NCBI RefSeq assembly: GCF_000241325.1
Contig: NZ_BAEI01000031.1
Span: 434,001-498,000 of the forward strand
Origin: Gordonia polyisoprenivorans NBRC 16320 = JCM 10675
Lineage (GTDB): Bacteria > Actinomycetota > Actinomycetes > Mycobacteriales > Mycobacteriaceae
DNA: 64,000 bases
Direction: 5' to 3'
Shown: positions 1-7,886 of the stretch, in pieces
Position numbering within the stretch: the stretch's first letter is position 1
Layout of the letters: each line of letters begins with the position of its first letter
Program-made: the position numbers and the translations under genes
The notes under the pieces: generated by a model
Told to the model about the DNA's origin: nothing
What the model saw: the letters and a program-made list of their open reading frames with translations, nothing else
Database searches by the model: none

Positions 1-1
1 C

Positions 2-628
2 GTCGTCGTGAGCGGCGGGGCGCATCAGTTCGTTCGCCAGATCGGCCCGTTCGGTACGTTCGTCCGAGATCTCCCGTTGCCTGCTGCGTGGCGCCCGACC
101 CGGACCGCAGGCGTCAACGGGCAGAACGGTCTCACCGGGGTGGCCGTCGGGCCGCGCGGACAGATCAGCGTGATCACCGCCGGCGGGCTGCGCCAGGACC
201 CCGGTAACGCGGCCCGGCTGCTGACCTTCGGATCGGGTCGCGGGCAGAGCGAGTACGTCTACCGCACCGACCCGGGCAAGGTCGCCGCCGACGTCATCGC
301 CGTCAACAACACCGATTTCCTGGTCCTCGAACGCGGTCGCGGACGCGTGACGAGCATCTACTGGGCCACCACCCGCGGCGCCGACGCGGTGACCGGCAAG
401 GCCAAGCTCTCCGGCTCCGAGAAGGCGATGCCCAAAACCGAGGTCTTCTCGGCCAACCCGCTGCCGCAGCTGGTGACCGGCAACATGTCCGGAATGGCAT
501 GGGGCAATTGGCTTCCCGACGTCCGCGGACAGAACTATCGGGCGCGGATGCTCTACGTCGTCACCAACAACATGTTCGCCGGCCCGACCCGGGTGCACGC
601 GATCGAGGTGCGCTTCCCGCGTCGCTGA
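2..628 (+). CDS. Phytase-like esterase domain protein, 3' part
   Basis: This reading frame is already open at the first base of the window and runs to TGA at 626-628, so only the C-terminal ~208 residues are present. The sequence (GVNGQNGLTGVAVGP, TDFLVLERGRGR, MLYVVTNNMF) looks like the C-terminal blades of the esterase-like/phytase-like beta-propeller family (PF13449 type), which are usually exported proteins. No signal peptide or full domain can be assessed. The next gene, an ABC transporter ATPase, starts about 95 bp downstream on the same strand, with a short GCGGGC/GCCCGC hairpin at 643-657 between them. A GTG at 8 could be mistaken for the start, but the frame stays open upstream. The family call is moderately sure and the substrate is unknown. 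Confidence 0.6.
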   Translation, partial: VVVSGGAHQFVRQIGPFGTFVRDLPLPAAWRPTRTAGVNGQNGLTGVAVGPRGQISVITAGGLRQDPGNAARLLTFGSGRGQSEYVYRTDPGKVAADVIAVNNTDFLVLERGRGRVTSIYWATTRGADAVTGKAKLSGSEKAMPKTEVFSANPLPQLVTGNMSGMAWGNWLPDVRGQNYRARMLYVVTNNMFAGPTRVHAIEVRFPRR

Positions 629-722
629 GCCACTCGGGGGATGCGGGCCGCGCCCGCGACCGGGGTGAGTTCAGGGACAACCCCGATGGCCATTCGGGCG
701 CCGACCTGGCACCGTGGTGGCC

Positions 723-1631
723 ATGACATCAGCGCACGCAGAGATGACGCAGCCGAGCGGCACGGCCGCCGCGGCCGGATCCGAGGGTCTGACCAAGGTC
801 TACGGGTCAGGTGACACCGCCGTCCACGCGCTGCGAGGCGTGACGATCGAATTCGCGGCCGGACAGTTCACCGCGATCATGGGTCCGTCGGGGTCGGGGA
901 AGTCGACCCTGATGCACTGCCTCGCCGGCCTCGATGACGCCACCGGCGGCCGCGCCTACATCGGTGACGTCGCCCTCACCGGGCTCTCCGACAAGGAGAT
1001 GACCAAGCTCCGACGCGACCGCATCGGATTCGTGTTCCAGTCGTTCAATCTGGTGCCCACCCTCACCGCGGCCGAGAACATCACCCTGCCCCTCGACATC
1101 GCCGGCCGGCCGGTGGACAAGGAATGGTTCGACACCGTCATCGGTCGCCTCGGCATCGGGGATCGGCTCGATCACCTGCCGACCGAGCTGTCCGGTGGCC
1201 AACAGCAGCGCGTTGCGTGTGCCCGCGCACTGGTGGGCAAACCCGAGATCATCTTCGGTGACGAGCCGACCGGCAACCTCGATTCCCGCTCCTCCGGAGA
1301 GGTTCTCGCGATCCTGCGCGCGGCCACCGACGAATTCGGGCAGACCGTCGTCATCGTCACCCACGATCCGCGCGCCGCGTCCTACGCCGACCGTGTGGTC
1401 TTTCTCGCCGACGGCAACATCGTGCGGGAGCTGACCCGACCGACCGCCGACGACGTCTTCGAGGTCATGCGCCACCTCGATGACAAGCCGGGGGATGACG
1501 AGCCAGGGGATGTGACACCGGTCGACGGGCTCACCGGCACTACGGATTCCGGTGCAGCTGCTGCCGGGCAGGCCACGGCCCCGGTCGACCCGACCGACGG
1601 AACGCCCCGTGGGCGCCACGAGGCACGCTGA
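723..1631 (+). CDS. ABC transporter ATP-binding protein (MacB/LolD type)
   Basis: This is the cytoplasmic ATPase of a MacB-like exporter and powers the permease that starts 4 bp after its stop. Walker A (GPSGSGKST, about residues 54-62), the ABC signature LSGGQQQR (~156), Walker B IIFGDEP (~176) followed by the TGNLD D-loop, and the H-loop VTHD (~212) are all intact. The LSDKEMTKLRRDRIGFVFQSF-type Q-loop region is typical of the LolD/FtsE/MacB class. I chose ATG 723; in-frame GTG codons at 714 and 717 are alternatives. The C-terminus carries an acidic, Gly/Asp/Pro-rich extension of about 75 residues that is absent from typical family members and is probably disordered. The cargo is unknown. 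Confidence 0.9.
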   Translation: MTSAHAEMTQPSGTAAAAGSEGLTKVYGSGDTAVHALRGVTIEFAAGQFTAIMGPSGSGKSTLMHCLAGLDDATGGRAYIGDVALTGLSDKEMTKLRRDRIGFVFQSFNLVPTLTAAENITLPLDIAGRPVDKEWFDTVIGRLGIGDRLDHLPTELSGGQQQRVACARALVGKPEIIFGDEPTGNLDSRSSGEVLAILRAATDEFGQTVVIVTHDPRAASYADRVVFLADGNIVRELTRPTADDVFEVMRHLDDKPGDDEPGDVTPVDGLTGTTDSGAAAAGQATAPVDPTDGTPRGRHEAR

Positions 1632-1634
1632 CTC

Positions 1635-4187
1635 ATGGCCGCATCATCGGTGATGCGCAAGGTCTCGCTGCGAAACCTGCGTGCGCACAAGCTCCGATTG
1701 TTCCTGACCGTCTTCTCGATCGTCCTCGGCACCTCGTTCGTCGCCGGTTCGATCGTGTTCACCTCCACCATCTCCCACGCGTTCAACTCGATCTTCGAAG
1801 GTGCGGCGCAAGGCGTGGCCGTCGAGATCACGCCGCAACGATCGACCTCCGACGGGGTGCCCGACAGCGTTGTCGACCAACTCCGGGAGCGTAAGCAAGA
1901 GTTGGGGATCGACAAGATCGTCACCAACCAGCAGGGGCCGGTGACGATCGCCGGCGCCGACGGCAAGGCGCTGCAGACCGGTGGCGCCCCGAGTATCGCC
2001 ACCGCCTACATCCCACCGGATCAGGCGATTTCCTCGGAGAGACTGCTGCCCGGTGGCCGGGCGCCCAATGGGCAGAACGAGATCGTCCTCAACTCCTCGG
2101 CCGCCGACAAGGGCGGCCTGAAGGTCGGATCGAAGACGAAACTCGTGATCGGACAAGGCAGTACGCAGCCGTTGGAGGTGACTGTCGTCGGCCTCGTCGA
2201 CCTGCCCACCTCGACCGGCGGGTACGTCAACGTCCAGTTCGACCAGCAAACCGCGTCCGACATCTTCTCCGACGGTTCGCATGTCGCGGTGGTCGACATG
2301 TCTGCGGTGTCCGGGGTGTCCGCCGACGAACTCGCCAAGCGGGTGTCGGCCCTCGTCGACACCGATCAGTTCAAGGTCCGCACCGGCGACCAGGTGCGCG
2401 CGGACGAGAAGGCCCAGGTCAACCAGTTCCTGACCATCTTCACCGGAATCCTGTTGGCATTCGCGGCAATCGGGCTCATCGTCGGTACCTTCATCATCTA
2501 CAACACCTTCTCGATGATCGTCGCGCAACGCAATCGTGAGCTCGCCCTGCTGCGCGCCATCGGTGCCAGCCGGCGTCAGGTGTCGCGTTCGGTGCTCTTC
2601 GAGGCGTTCGTGGTCGGCGTCATCGGCGGGCTGGTCGGGCTCGGTGTCGGTGTCGGGTTGGCCGCGGTGTTGAAGGCGGTGGTCGGCTCCGCCTCGGGTC
2701 TGCCGAGTGGCTCCCTGCAGGTCGGTGTGTGGGCGGTGCTCGCCGCGCTGTTCGTCGGCATCGTCGTCACGATGGTCAGCGCCTGGGTACCCGCGGTCCG
2801 GGCCGCACGGGTGTCCCCGGTGGAGGCGATGCGCGCCGGGGTCACCGAAGGTGCTGCGCCGCTGCGGAATCGGACGCTGGTCGGCGTCGTCTTCTTGCTG
2901 ATCGCCATCGGTACGATCGCCTGGGGCGCGATGGGCGCAGGACTGTTGCGCGCGGTGGTGGTCGGTATCGGCGCGGGTGCGGCGATCGTCGCGTCGGTGT
3001 TGGCCGGACCGGCACTGTCCAAACCCATCGTCGGCGGTCTCGGCCGGGTGATCGGCGCCCCGTTCGGCACGGTCGGACGGTTGGCCCGCACCAACGCGGT
3101 GCGCAATCCGCGGCGCAGCGCGGCAACCGCTTTCGCGCTGACCCTCGGTCTGATGCTGGTCGCCGTGATCGGCACGCTCGGCGCCTCGTTCAAGGGAACG
3201 GTGGATCAGGCTGTCGATGCAGGCATCCGAGCCGATTACATCGTTGCAGGCACCAACAATTCGCCGGTGCCCGAGTCGGTGGCCGGGGCGGTCACCAAGG
3301 TGCCGGGCATCTCCGACGCCGTGTCGTTCGGCATCGTGTCGGCGCGTATCGACGGTCAGGCGCGGACCGGCTTCGCCGCTCTCGGTGGCGATCTCAACGG
3401 TGTATCGGTACTGAACATGCTCGACGGCGCATCCAGCAAGCTGCCGGCCGACGGGATGTTCATCAGTGAACGCACCGCCAACGAGCGTGGTTGGAAACGC
3501 GGCCAGACCCTGACCTTCACCTCGGCGGACGGAACGCAAGTGCCGGTCACGATCGCCGGCGTGTACCAGGACAACGAGGCGCTGCAGCCGTGGATGGTCG
3601 GGTCGCAGGTATATGAGAAGGTGATGCCGGAAACGAGCCGGATCACGTTCGGGCTGTTCGTCAAGGCCGCGCCCGGTACCAACCTCGACACCCTGCGCAC
3701 CGATCTCGAGAACGCGACGTCGGGGTATCTGACGGTGCAGGTGGAGACCCGCGAGCAATACAAGAGCAGCATCTCCGAGCAGATCGATCAGATGCTCGCG
3801 ACGTTGTACGCCATGCTCGGTCTCGCCCTGCTCATCGCGGTCCTCGGCATCATCAACACCCTCGCGCTGTCGGTGGTGGAGCGCAAACGCGAGATCGGCA
3901 TGCTGCGCGCGATCGGAACCCTGCGCAGCCAGATCAGACGGACGATCTATCTGGAGTCGGTGCTGATCGCGATCTACGGGGCCGTCCTCGGCGTTGTCCT
4001 GGGTTCGGTGATCGGATGGGCTCTGGTGCGCACGCTCGCCCGGTGGGGGCTCGGTGATCCGGTGCTGCCGTGGAGCTTGATGGGCTGGACGCTGCTCGCC
4101 TCGGCCGTGGTCGGCGTGTTGGCCGCGTTGTGGCCCGCGGTGCGGGCTGCGCGGACGAAACCGCTCGAGGCGATCGCCGAAGGATGA
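1635..4187 (+). CDS. ABC transporter permease with two FtsX domains
   Basis: This 850-residue membrane protein pairs with the preceding ATPase, with a 3-bp gap implying one transcript. Layout: one N-terminal membrane helix (about 18-40), a MacB-type periplasmic domain (about 45-260), a first FtsX membrane block (about 265-395, containing ALLRAIGASRRQV), a central pair of helices (about 408-450), a second periplasmic domain (about 510-720) and a second FtsX block (about 725-845, containing GMLRAIGTLRSQI). The duplicated FtsX arrangement is the usual actinobacterial ABC3-type permease of about 850 residues. Relatives export lipids, lipoproteins or antibiotics; the substrate here cannot be inferred. 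Confidence 0.9.
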   Translation: MAASSVMRKVSLRNLRAHKLRLFLTVFSIVLGTSFVAGSIVFTSTISHAFNSIFEGAAQGVAVEITPQRSTSDGVPDSVVDQLRERKQELGIDKIVTNQQGPVTIAGADGKALQTGGAPSIATAYIPPDQAISSERLLPGGRAPNGQNEIVLNSSAADKGGLKVGSKTKLVIGQGSTQPLEVTVVGLVDLPTSTGGYVNVQFDQQTASDIFSDGSHVAVVDMSAVSGVSADELAKRVSALVDTDQFKVRTGDQVRADEKAQVNQFLTIFTGILLAFAAIGLIVGTFIIYNTFSMIVAQRNRELALLRAIGASRRQVSRSVLFEAFVVGVIGGLVGLGVGVGLAAVLKAVVGSASGLPSGSLQVGVWAVLAALFVGIVVTMVSAWVPAVRAARVSPVEAMRAGVTEGAAPLRNRTLVGVVFLLIAIGTIAWGAMGAGLLRAVVVGIGAGAAIVASVLAGPALSKPIVGGLGRVIGAPFGTVGRLARTNAVRNPRRSAATAFALTLGLMLVAVIGTLGASFKGTVDQAVDAGIRADYIVAGTNNSPVPESVAGAVTKVPGISDAVSFGIVSARIDGQARTGFAALGGDLNGVSVLNMLDGASSKLPADGMFISERTANERGWKRGQTLTFTSADGTQVPVTIAGVYQDNEALQPWMVGSQVYEKVMPETSRITFGLFVKAAPGTNLDTLRTDLENATSGYLTVQVETREQYKSSISEQIDQMLATLYAMLGLALLIAVLGIINTLALSVVERKREIGMLRAIGTLRSQIRRTIYLESVLIAIYGAVLGVVLGSVIGWALVRTLARWGLGDPVLPWSLMGWTLLASAVVGVLAALWPAVRAARTKPLEAIAEG

Positions 4188-4236
4188 GTTCTCCGGGTTG
4201 TCGGGGTCGGCGGCCCCGGTTTGGCACAATCGGCGC

Positions 4237-4962
4237 ATGACTCAGCCACCGGAAGATCCGTGGGACCCGAATCGTCCGCCGCCGCACACGCGTGCGTTCG
4301 ACCCTGATCAGAATCCGGCGGAGTACCCCGACTCGGGTTATCCCCAGACCGGGTATGGCCAGACGGGATATGACCAGTCGGGTTACCCGCAGGGGGCTTA
4401 TACGCAGGGCTATGGTCAGGAGCCGGGCGGCCCGCCGCCCACCGGACCGTACGGTGAGCCGCCGTCCGGGGGTGGCGGTGGTGGGGGTCGCCGGACCCTG
4501 ATTTTGGCGCTTGCGGTGATCGCGGCTCTGGTGTTGATCGTGGTCGTCGCAGTGCTCGTCGTCCGGAGCACTGGTGGTGGTGATTCGACGGCGTCGCCGA
4601 CGACGACGAGTACGGTGTCGGCGACGTCCTCGACCACCACACCCACAACCACGGCCACCACCGAGACGACAACGGAGGAGACGACCACCTCGCGGGTCCC
4701 CGCGGGAGCTGTGGTCTACCAATTGACCGGCAGCGGTGACGTTGCCGGAGTGCGCTACCGCAAGGGTTCGGAGTTCGTCATCGATCCGGTCACCGCCGCG
4801 CCGTGGTCGATGACGACGACAGTGACCGGCGGTTCGGCCGAACTCACCGCAATCGTCGTTCGCGGTCCGGTGACCTGCACCATCATGCACGGTCGCGAAC
4901 AGCTGACCTCGACTACGAGCAACGGTGGCCTCCTCCGCTGCGTGGCGGATCTGCCGAACTGA
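4237..4962 (+). CDS. MmpS-like membrane protein
   Basis: The 241-residue protein begins with a Pro/Tyr/Gly/Gln-rich tail containing repeats of the YPQTGYGQTGYDQSGY kind (residues ~30-65). A single membrane helix (~86-110) and a Thr/Ser-rich linker follow. The C-terminal ~80 residues have the MmpS family pattern: VVYQLTGSGDVAGVRY, then PWS, a C-I pair (TCTIMHG) and a late Cys. MmpS proteins are periplasmic accessory proteins of MmpL lipid or siderophore exporters, but no mmpL gene is in the window, so the partner is elsewhere or absent. ATG 4237 is preferred because the upstream in-frame codons are non-conserved. The fold assignment is by pattern only. Confidence 0.65.
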   Translation: MTQPPEDPWDPNRPPPHTRAFDPDQNPAEYPDSGYPQTGYGQTGYDQSGYPQGAYTQGYGQEPGGPPPTGPYGEPPSGGGGGGGRRTLILALAVIAALVLIVVVAVLVVRSTGGGDSTASPTTTSTVSATSSTTTPTTTATTETTTEETTTSRVPAGAVVYQLTGSGDVAGVRYRKGSEFVIDPVTAAPWSMTTTVTGGSAELTAIVVRGPVTCTIMHGREQLTSTTSNGGLLRCVADLPN

Positions 4963-5073
4963 CCATCGCTTCAACTTGTTGTACCGATAGGTATCCGGTC
5001 CGTGGTGGTGCGAATCCAGCACCGGCGCAGGTGGTGATGCCATCGATGGAGGCTTGCGCCTGCCCCATCCGAT

Positions 5074-5114
5074 GGTCGAGGTGCCGAGGAGCGCCAGCGA
5101 CGAGCCTCGAGACC
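5074..5114. repeat. Palindromic repeat variant B1
   Basis: It has the same ends as the 38-bp element, but the middle is replaced by GAGGAGCGCCAGCGACGAG. The variant at 5284-5323 shares this alternative core with one base fewer. Shared ends with exchangeable cores suggest a family of mobile or gene-converting palindromes. Confidence 0.8.
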
Positions 5115-5170
5115 CGTTGCACCGATAGGTATCCGGTCCACGGTGGCCCGGTTCCAGCGCTGGCACAGCC

Positions 5171-5208
5171 GGTCTCGAGGCTCGCCGCACGCGGCTCGCA
5201 CCTCGACC
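5171..5208 (+). repeat. 38-bp palindromic repeat, copy A1
   Basis: This is identical base for base to the copy at 6948-6985, and to the reverse complement of the copies at 49529-49566 and 49740-49777. It begins GGTCTCGAGGCTCGC and ends CACCTCGACC. The core GCCGC-AC-GCGGC is self-complementary and the outer ends also pair, so the element can fold as a hairpin or cruciform. A1 and A2 are direct repeats on either side of the first DUF222/HNH gene. Confidence 0.9.
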
Positions 5209-5283
5209 ATCGGAGGGGAGCCGTCCATCCGGTGGTCGAAGCCTCCCCGTGCGGGAATGCCCCAGCCCTACCCATCCGGTGGT

Positions 5284-5323
5284 CGAGGTGTGAGGAGCGC
5301 CAGCGACGAGCCTCGAGACCCCT
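5284..5323. repeat. Palindromic repeat variant B2
   Basis: This is the second copy of the GAGGAGCGCCAGCGACGAG-core variant. It is followed within a few bases by a degenerate copy of the TTGYACCGATAGGTATCC block. Confidence 0.8.
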
Positions 5324-5460
5324 TGTGCCGAAAGGAGTCCGGGCCACAGGCGGCACCACACCTCGACCATCGGGAGGGGATTTCACTATGGAGTTCTCAA
5401 ACAACAGATGCGGTCCCGGCGATGCCGGGTGCAAGGAATCAGGTAGTGGGGCAGGATAGG

Positions 5461-6750
5461 TCAGGCTGCGGCGTCGGCGAGTCGCATGGTTCTACGGTGA
5501 TACGACGGCACGGGTCGGCGTTTCGGATCCACGCTGGCGGGTGGGATCAACCAGGGGTGCCGGTCGAAGCCCATGATGATGTCCCACCCGTGGTGATGCA
5601 CATCATCGTGGCAGCTGGTGCACAGCAGGCATCCGTTGTCGAGGTCGGTGGGACCACCATCGGCCCAGTGGTGCAAATGGTGTCCTTGGCAGCGCCCGGC
5701 GTGCGCGCCGCATTTGATGCATCCGCGATCACGGACGAGTAGTGCTTTGCGTTGGCCGGGGGTGAAGAAGCGTTTCGCCTCGCCAACACTGAGCGGTACA
5801 CCGTTGGGGTCGAGCATGATCTTGGTGATCGTGGTGTCACACGACAACATCCGCGCGGTGGCTTCGGTGATGGCACCCATGTTCTGCAAATCCCCACCGA
5901 GTGCCGGGTTGTCCGCCGACCAGGTCCACAACAGGCCGTTGGTCGGTTTCGCCGAGAAGGTGGTGTCCGCTAGTCCTTGTGCCGCCAACTCCACGATCGT
6001 TTCGAACGCGGCCGCACAGATCTGTTCGGGTGTCCGCGGATCCGGCGACTCGTCAGGCTGAGGCTTGGGCGCCGACAGTGTTTCCATCAACGTCCGTGTC
6101 TTTTCGCCGGCGATGATGTCGAGGTTCGCCGAGATTTCCAACCGTCCGTCGTCGGTGATGCGGTCGCTGTAGGAGTTGATCGACTTGTCCTCCGCAGCCG
6201 GTAACCCGCCAGGCGTTTCGGCCGCCAACTCGTTCCCCAACTGCCTTGCGTAGAGTTTGATCTCGGCGGGAGTGAAACCGGCGAAATAGTGCGACAAGAG
6301 TTTCCGCAGAAATTCACAGCGTTGGACAGTGTCCATAGGTTCGGGGCATCGGGTGTCGATGTGCGCCAATCCGTGGACGATGGCATCGACGTGTTCGGAC
6401 GAGATAGACCCATCCGCCGCGTGCGCCAACAACAGATCGACATCGGTGGTGGCCGAGATCCGCACGTACCGACCTGCGACGGCCGGTGCGAAACCCATGC
6501 TGATCAACAACTCCCGAAGTCGGGTGGTCTTGTGGTCGGCCACTCCCAGCCGGTCCAGTTCGCCGGTGAGGGTGGTGGCGTGGTGATCAACCAGGTTCCG
6601 CAACAACAGGACTTGTTTCATCGCGCCGAAAGCCTGTGGGCCGGTCATCTCCGGATTCCATTGCAGGTCGCTGAGCTGGGTGACGATGGCGGCGAAAACT
6701 GCTTCGGCGTCGACAGTTCCAGCGTCGGGAGCTTCGGTGGTGTCGATCAT
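5461..6750 (-). CDS. DUF222 / HNH endonuclease (13E12 repeat family), gene 1
   Basis: The 429-residue protein has an N-terminal all-helical DUF222 domain (about 20-300) and a C-terminal HNH nuclease module (about 341-390). The module has a CIKCG zinc knuckle, the H-H pair in GHHLHHWADGG, and CLLCTSCHDDVHHHGW. This is the architecture of the M. tuberculosis 13E12 REP proteins, whose biological role is unproven. ATG 6750 is chosen because GGAGGGG lies just upstream and the codons before it are not conserved. The gene sits between direct copies of a 38-bp palindrome (5171-5208 and 6948-6985). Its leader contains a DnaA-box 9-mer and an SOS-like box. Nuclease activity is inferred from motif only. 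Confidence 0.9.
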   Translation of the reverse strand: MIDTTEAPDAGTVDAEAVFAAIVTQLSDLQWNPEMTGPQAFGAMKQVLLLRNLVDHHATTLTGELDRLGVADHKTTRLRELLISMGFAPAVAGRYVRISATTDVDLLLAHAADGSISSEHVDAIVHGLAHIDTRCPEPMDTVQRCEFLRKLLSHYFAGFTPAEIKLYARQLGNELAAETPGGLPAAEDKSINSYSDRITDDGRLEISANLDIIAGEKTRTLMETLSAPKPQPDESPDPRTPEQICAAAFETIVELAAQGLADTTFSAKPTNGLLWTWSADNPALGGDLQNMGAITEATARMLSCDTTITKIMLDPNGVPLSVGEAKRFFTPGQRKALLVRDRGCIKCGAHAGRCQGHHLHHWADGGPTDLDNGCLLCTSCHDDVHHHGWDIIMGFDRHPWLIPPASVDPKRRPVPSYHRRTMRLADAAA

Positions 6751-6795
6751 GGGCCCCTCCCCGGTGGCTGATCGGTGTGATGGGTCCAGTCTACA

Positions 6796-6811
6796 TCGCC
6801 AGGGTGTTCGA
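6796..6811 (-). promoter_or_regulatory. LexA/SOS-like box upstream of HNH gene 1
   Basis: The minus strand reads TCGAACACCCTGGCGA. Against the mycobacterial SOS box TCGAAC-N4-GTTCGA the left half is perfect and the right half has three mismatches. It lies 46 nt upstream of the start codon. LexA control of 13E12 family genes has been reported in M. tuberculosis. Here it is a weak match and an inference. Confidence 0.4.
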
Positions 6812-6839
6812 CGCAAGAGTTGTTTTGATCAATTCTGCT

Positions 6840-6848
6840 TGTGGACAA
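6840..6848 (-). promoter_or_regulatory. DnaA-box-like 9-mer TTGTCCACA upstream of HNH gene 1
   Basis: On the minus strand this reads TTGTCCACA, the actinobacterial DnaA-box consensus, within CGAAACACGTTGTCCACA. It is 90 nt upstream of the HNH start and in the same orientation as the gene. The second DUF222/HNH gene has the same 9-mer at a matching place. DnaA binding is inference. Confidence 0.6.
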
Positions 6849-6947
6849 CGTGTTTCGGCGACGATTTTCTGTCGGTGGGGTGTGGTAGGTGATGCGGTTT
6901 TCGTCGGGCTTGCTTTCGATGTGGTTGCGATACTTGTTGTCTCGCCG

Positions 6948-6985
6948 GGTCTCGAGGCTCGCCGCACGCGGCTCGCACCTCGACC
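6948..6985 (+). repeat. 38-bp palindromic repeat, copy A2
   Basis: Identical to A1 (5171-5208) and in the same orientation, about 200 bp upstream of HNH gene 1. The flank on the gene side is shared with copy A4 upstream of HNH gene 2: GAGACCCGGCGAGA, then six differing bases, then GTATCGCAACCACATCGA. Confidence 0.9.
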
Positions 6986-7084
6986 ATCGGGGGAGGGGCT
7001 CGCGACGATCTGGTAGGCCGCTGCTCGACCGTTGGGGCGTCGACCAGCGGGGGAAAGCCGCCACGATCGGGGAGTCGAGTAGTG

Positions 7085-7834
7085 CTAGTTCTTGCGCAGT
7101 ACCACAACGAGATTGGTGGCGAGGATCTCGCGGAGTACCGGTACGCGCAGCACCCACCAGGACAGTGCCGGGAGGTAGCGGGGGAAGGCGGCGATGACCG
7201 TCGTGGCGTCCGATCGGCTGCGGGCCCAACGCAGTCCGGCCGCGGCGGTGACCGCGAAAAGGGAAGTGCCGTAGAGGTTCTTGGGCGGATGTCCGTGTCG
7301 GCGGGTGTACCAGTGAGCGGCGCGGTGGCCGCCCGCGTAGTGGGTCAGGCCCATCTCGTGACCGCCGAAGGGGCCCCACCACAATGTGTAGCTGACGATG
7401 ACGAGCCCGCCGGGGCGGGTCACGCGGATCATCTCGTCGCACATCTGCCACGGCCGTGAGGTGTGCTCGACGACGTTGGACGACAGTGTCACGTCCATCG
7501 AGTCGTCGGCGAAGGGGAGTGCCTGGCCGGAGGCGCGCACGGTGCCGCGATGTTCGAGTCCGCCCGCGTGCATCTCCGTCGGATCGGGTTCGACCGCCAG
7601 GTAGTGGGCGCCACACGCGCCGAACGCGTCGGCGAAGTAGCCCGGGCCGCCGCCGACGTCGAGGATGACCGAATCGTCGAGGTCCGCGAACGCACCGACC
7701 ATGGCCGCGGTGTCGCGGGCAAGGGCGCCGTAGAAGCGTGCGGGATCGGTCTGTTCGTACCGAAAGTCCGACAAGAGGCCGACCGCGCGACGGAGCGTTG
7801 CGAGTCGGCGCATCTTCGCGGTCGGTGCGGGCAC
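7085..7834 (-). CDS. Class I SAM-dependent methyltransferase (Rv0224c-like)
   Basis: A methyltransferase of 249 residues with SAM motif I ILDVGGGPGYFADAF (~residues 54-68), the acidic EPDP at the end of strand 2, and the post-motif region SSNVVEHTSRPWQMCDEMIRV. The N-terminal FRYEQTDPARFYGALA resembles the mycobacterial Rv0224c family. As in M. tuberculosis, it is divergent from a GT4 glycosyltransferase. GTG 7834 or ATG 7813 fit the expected N-terminus; longer starts would run into the divergent gene. Its substrate is unknown, but the neighbouring envelope genes suggest a cell-wall or glycolipid role. Confidence 0.85.
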   Translation of the reverse strand: MPAPTAKMRRLATLRRAVGLLSDFRYEQTDPARFYGALARDTAAMVGAFADLDDSVILDVGGGPGYFADAFGACGAHYLAVEPDPTEMHAGGLEHRGTVRASGQALPFADDSMDVTLSSNVVEHTSRPWQMCDEMIRVTRPGGLVIVSYTLWWGPFGGHEMGLTHYAGGHRAAHWYTRRHGHPPKNLYGTSLFAVTAAAGLRWARSRSDATTVIAAFPRYLPALSWWVLRVPVLREILATNLVVVLRKN

Positions 7835-7886
7835 AGGCGGGATGCTACCGCTACGCCGACCTCGCGGTCGGTACCCTGGTGAGACG

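Larger units (their letters stand above)
4963..5460. repeat. Composite intergenic repeat array downstream of DUF222/HNH gene 1
   Basis: I see no credible gene in this ~500-bp stretch. It is packed with dispersed repeats. A palindromic element of 38-41 bp, with ends GGTCGAGG and CCTCGAGACC, occurs at 5074-5114, 5171-5208 and 5284-5323. The block TTG(T/C)ACCGATAGGTATCC occurs at 4979-5001 and 5117-5139, with a degenerate third copy from about 5326. In two cases this block begins just after the right end of a palindrome, so palindrome plus block form a composite unit. Partial ends (CTCGACCATCGG) also occur near 5365. A small hairpin CCCGGC-GAT-GCCGGG lies at about 5417-5431, just before the convergent HNH gene. 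Confidence 0.8.
6751..7084. other. Leader and repeat region of DUF222/HNH gene 1
   Basis: No gene is seen in this 334-bp stretch. Reading on the minus strand toward the HNH gene it holds the 38-bp palindrome (6985-6948), then GAGACCCGGCGAGA with N6 and GTATCGCAACCACATCGA (to about 6915), the 9-mer TTGTCCACA (6848-6840), an SOS-like box (6811-6796) and a GGAGGGG ribosome-binding site. Degenerate palindrome fragments lie at about 7015-7070, before the methyltransferase stop. Confidence 0.75.

Noticed and set aside
1644..4238. An 864-residue open frame opposite the FtsX permease
   Set aside because: It is a high-GC shadow: Arg/His/Asp-rich, no domain, and fully overlapped by a gene with clear membrane and family motifs.
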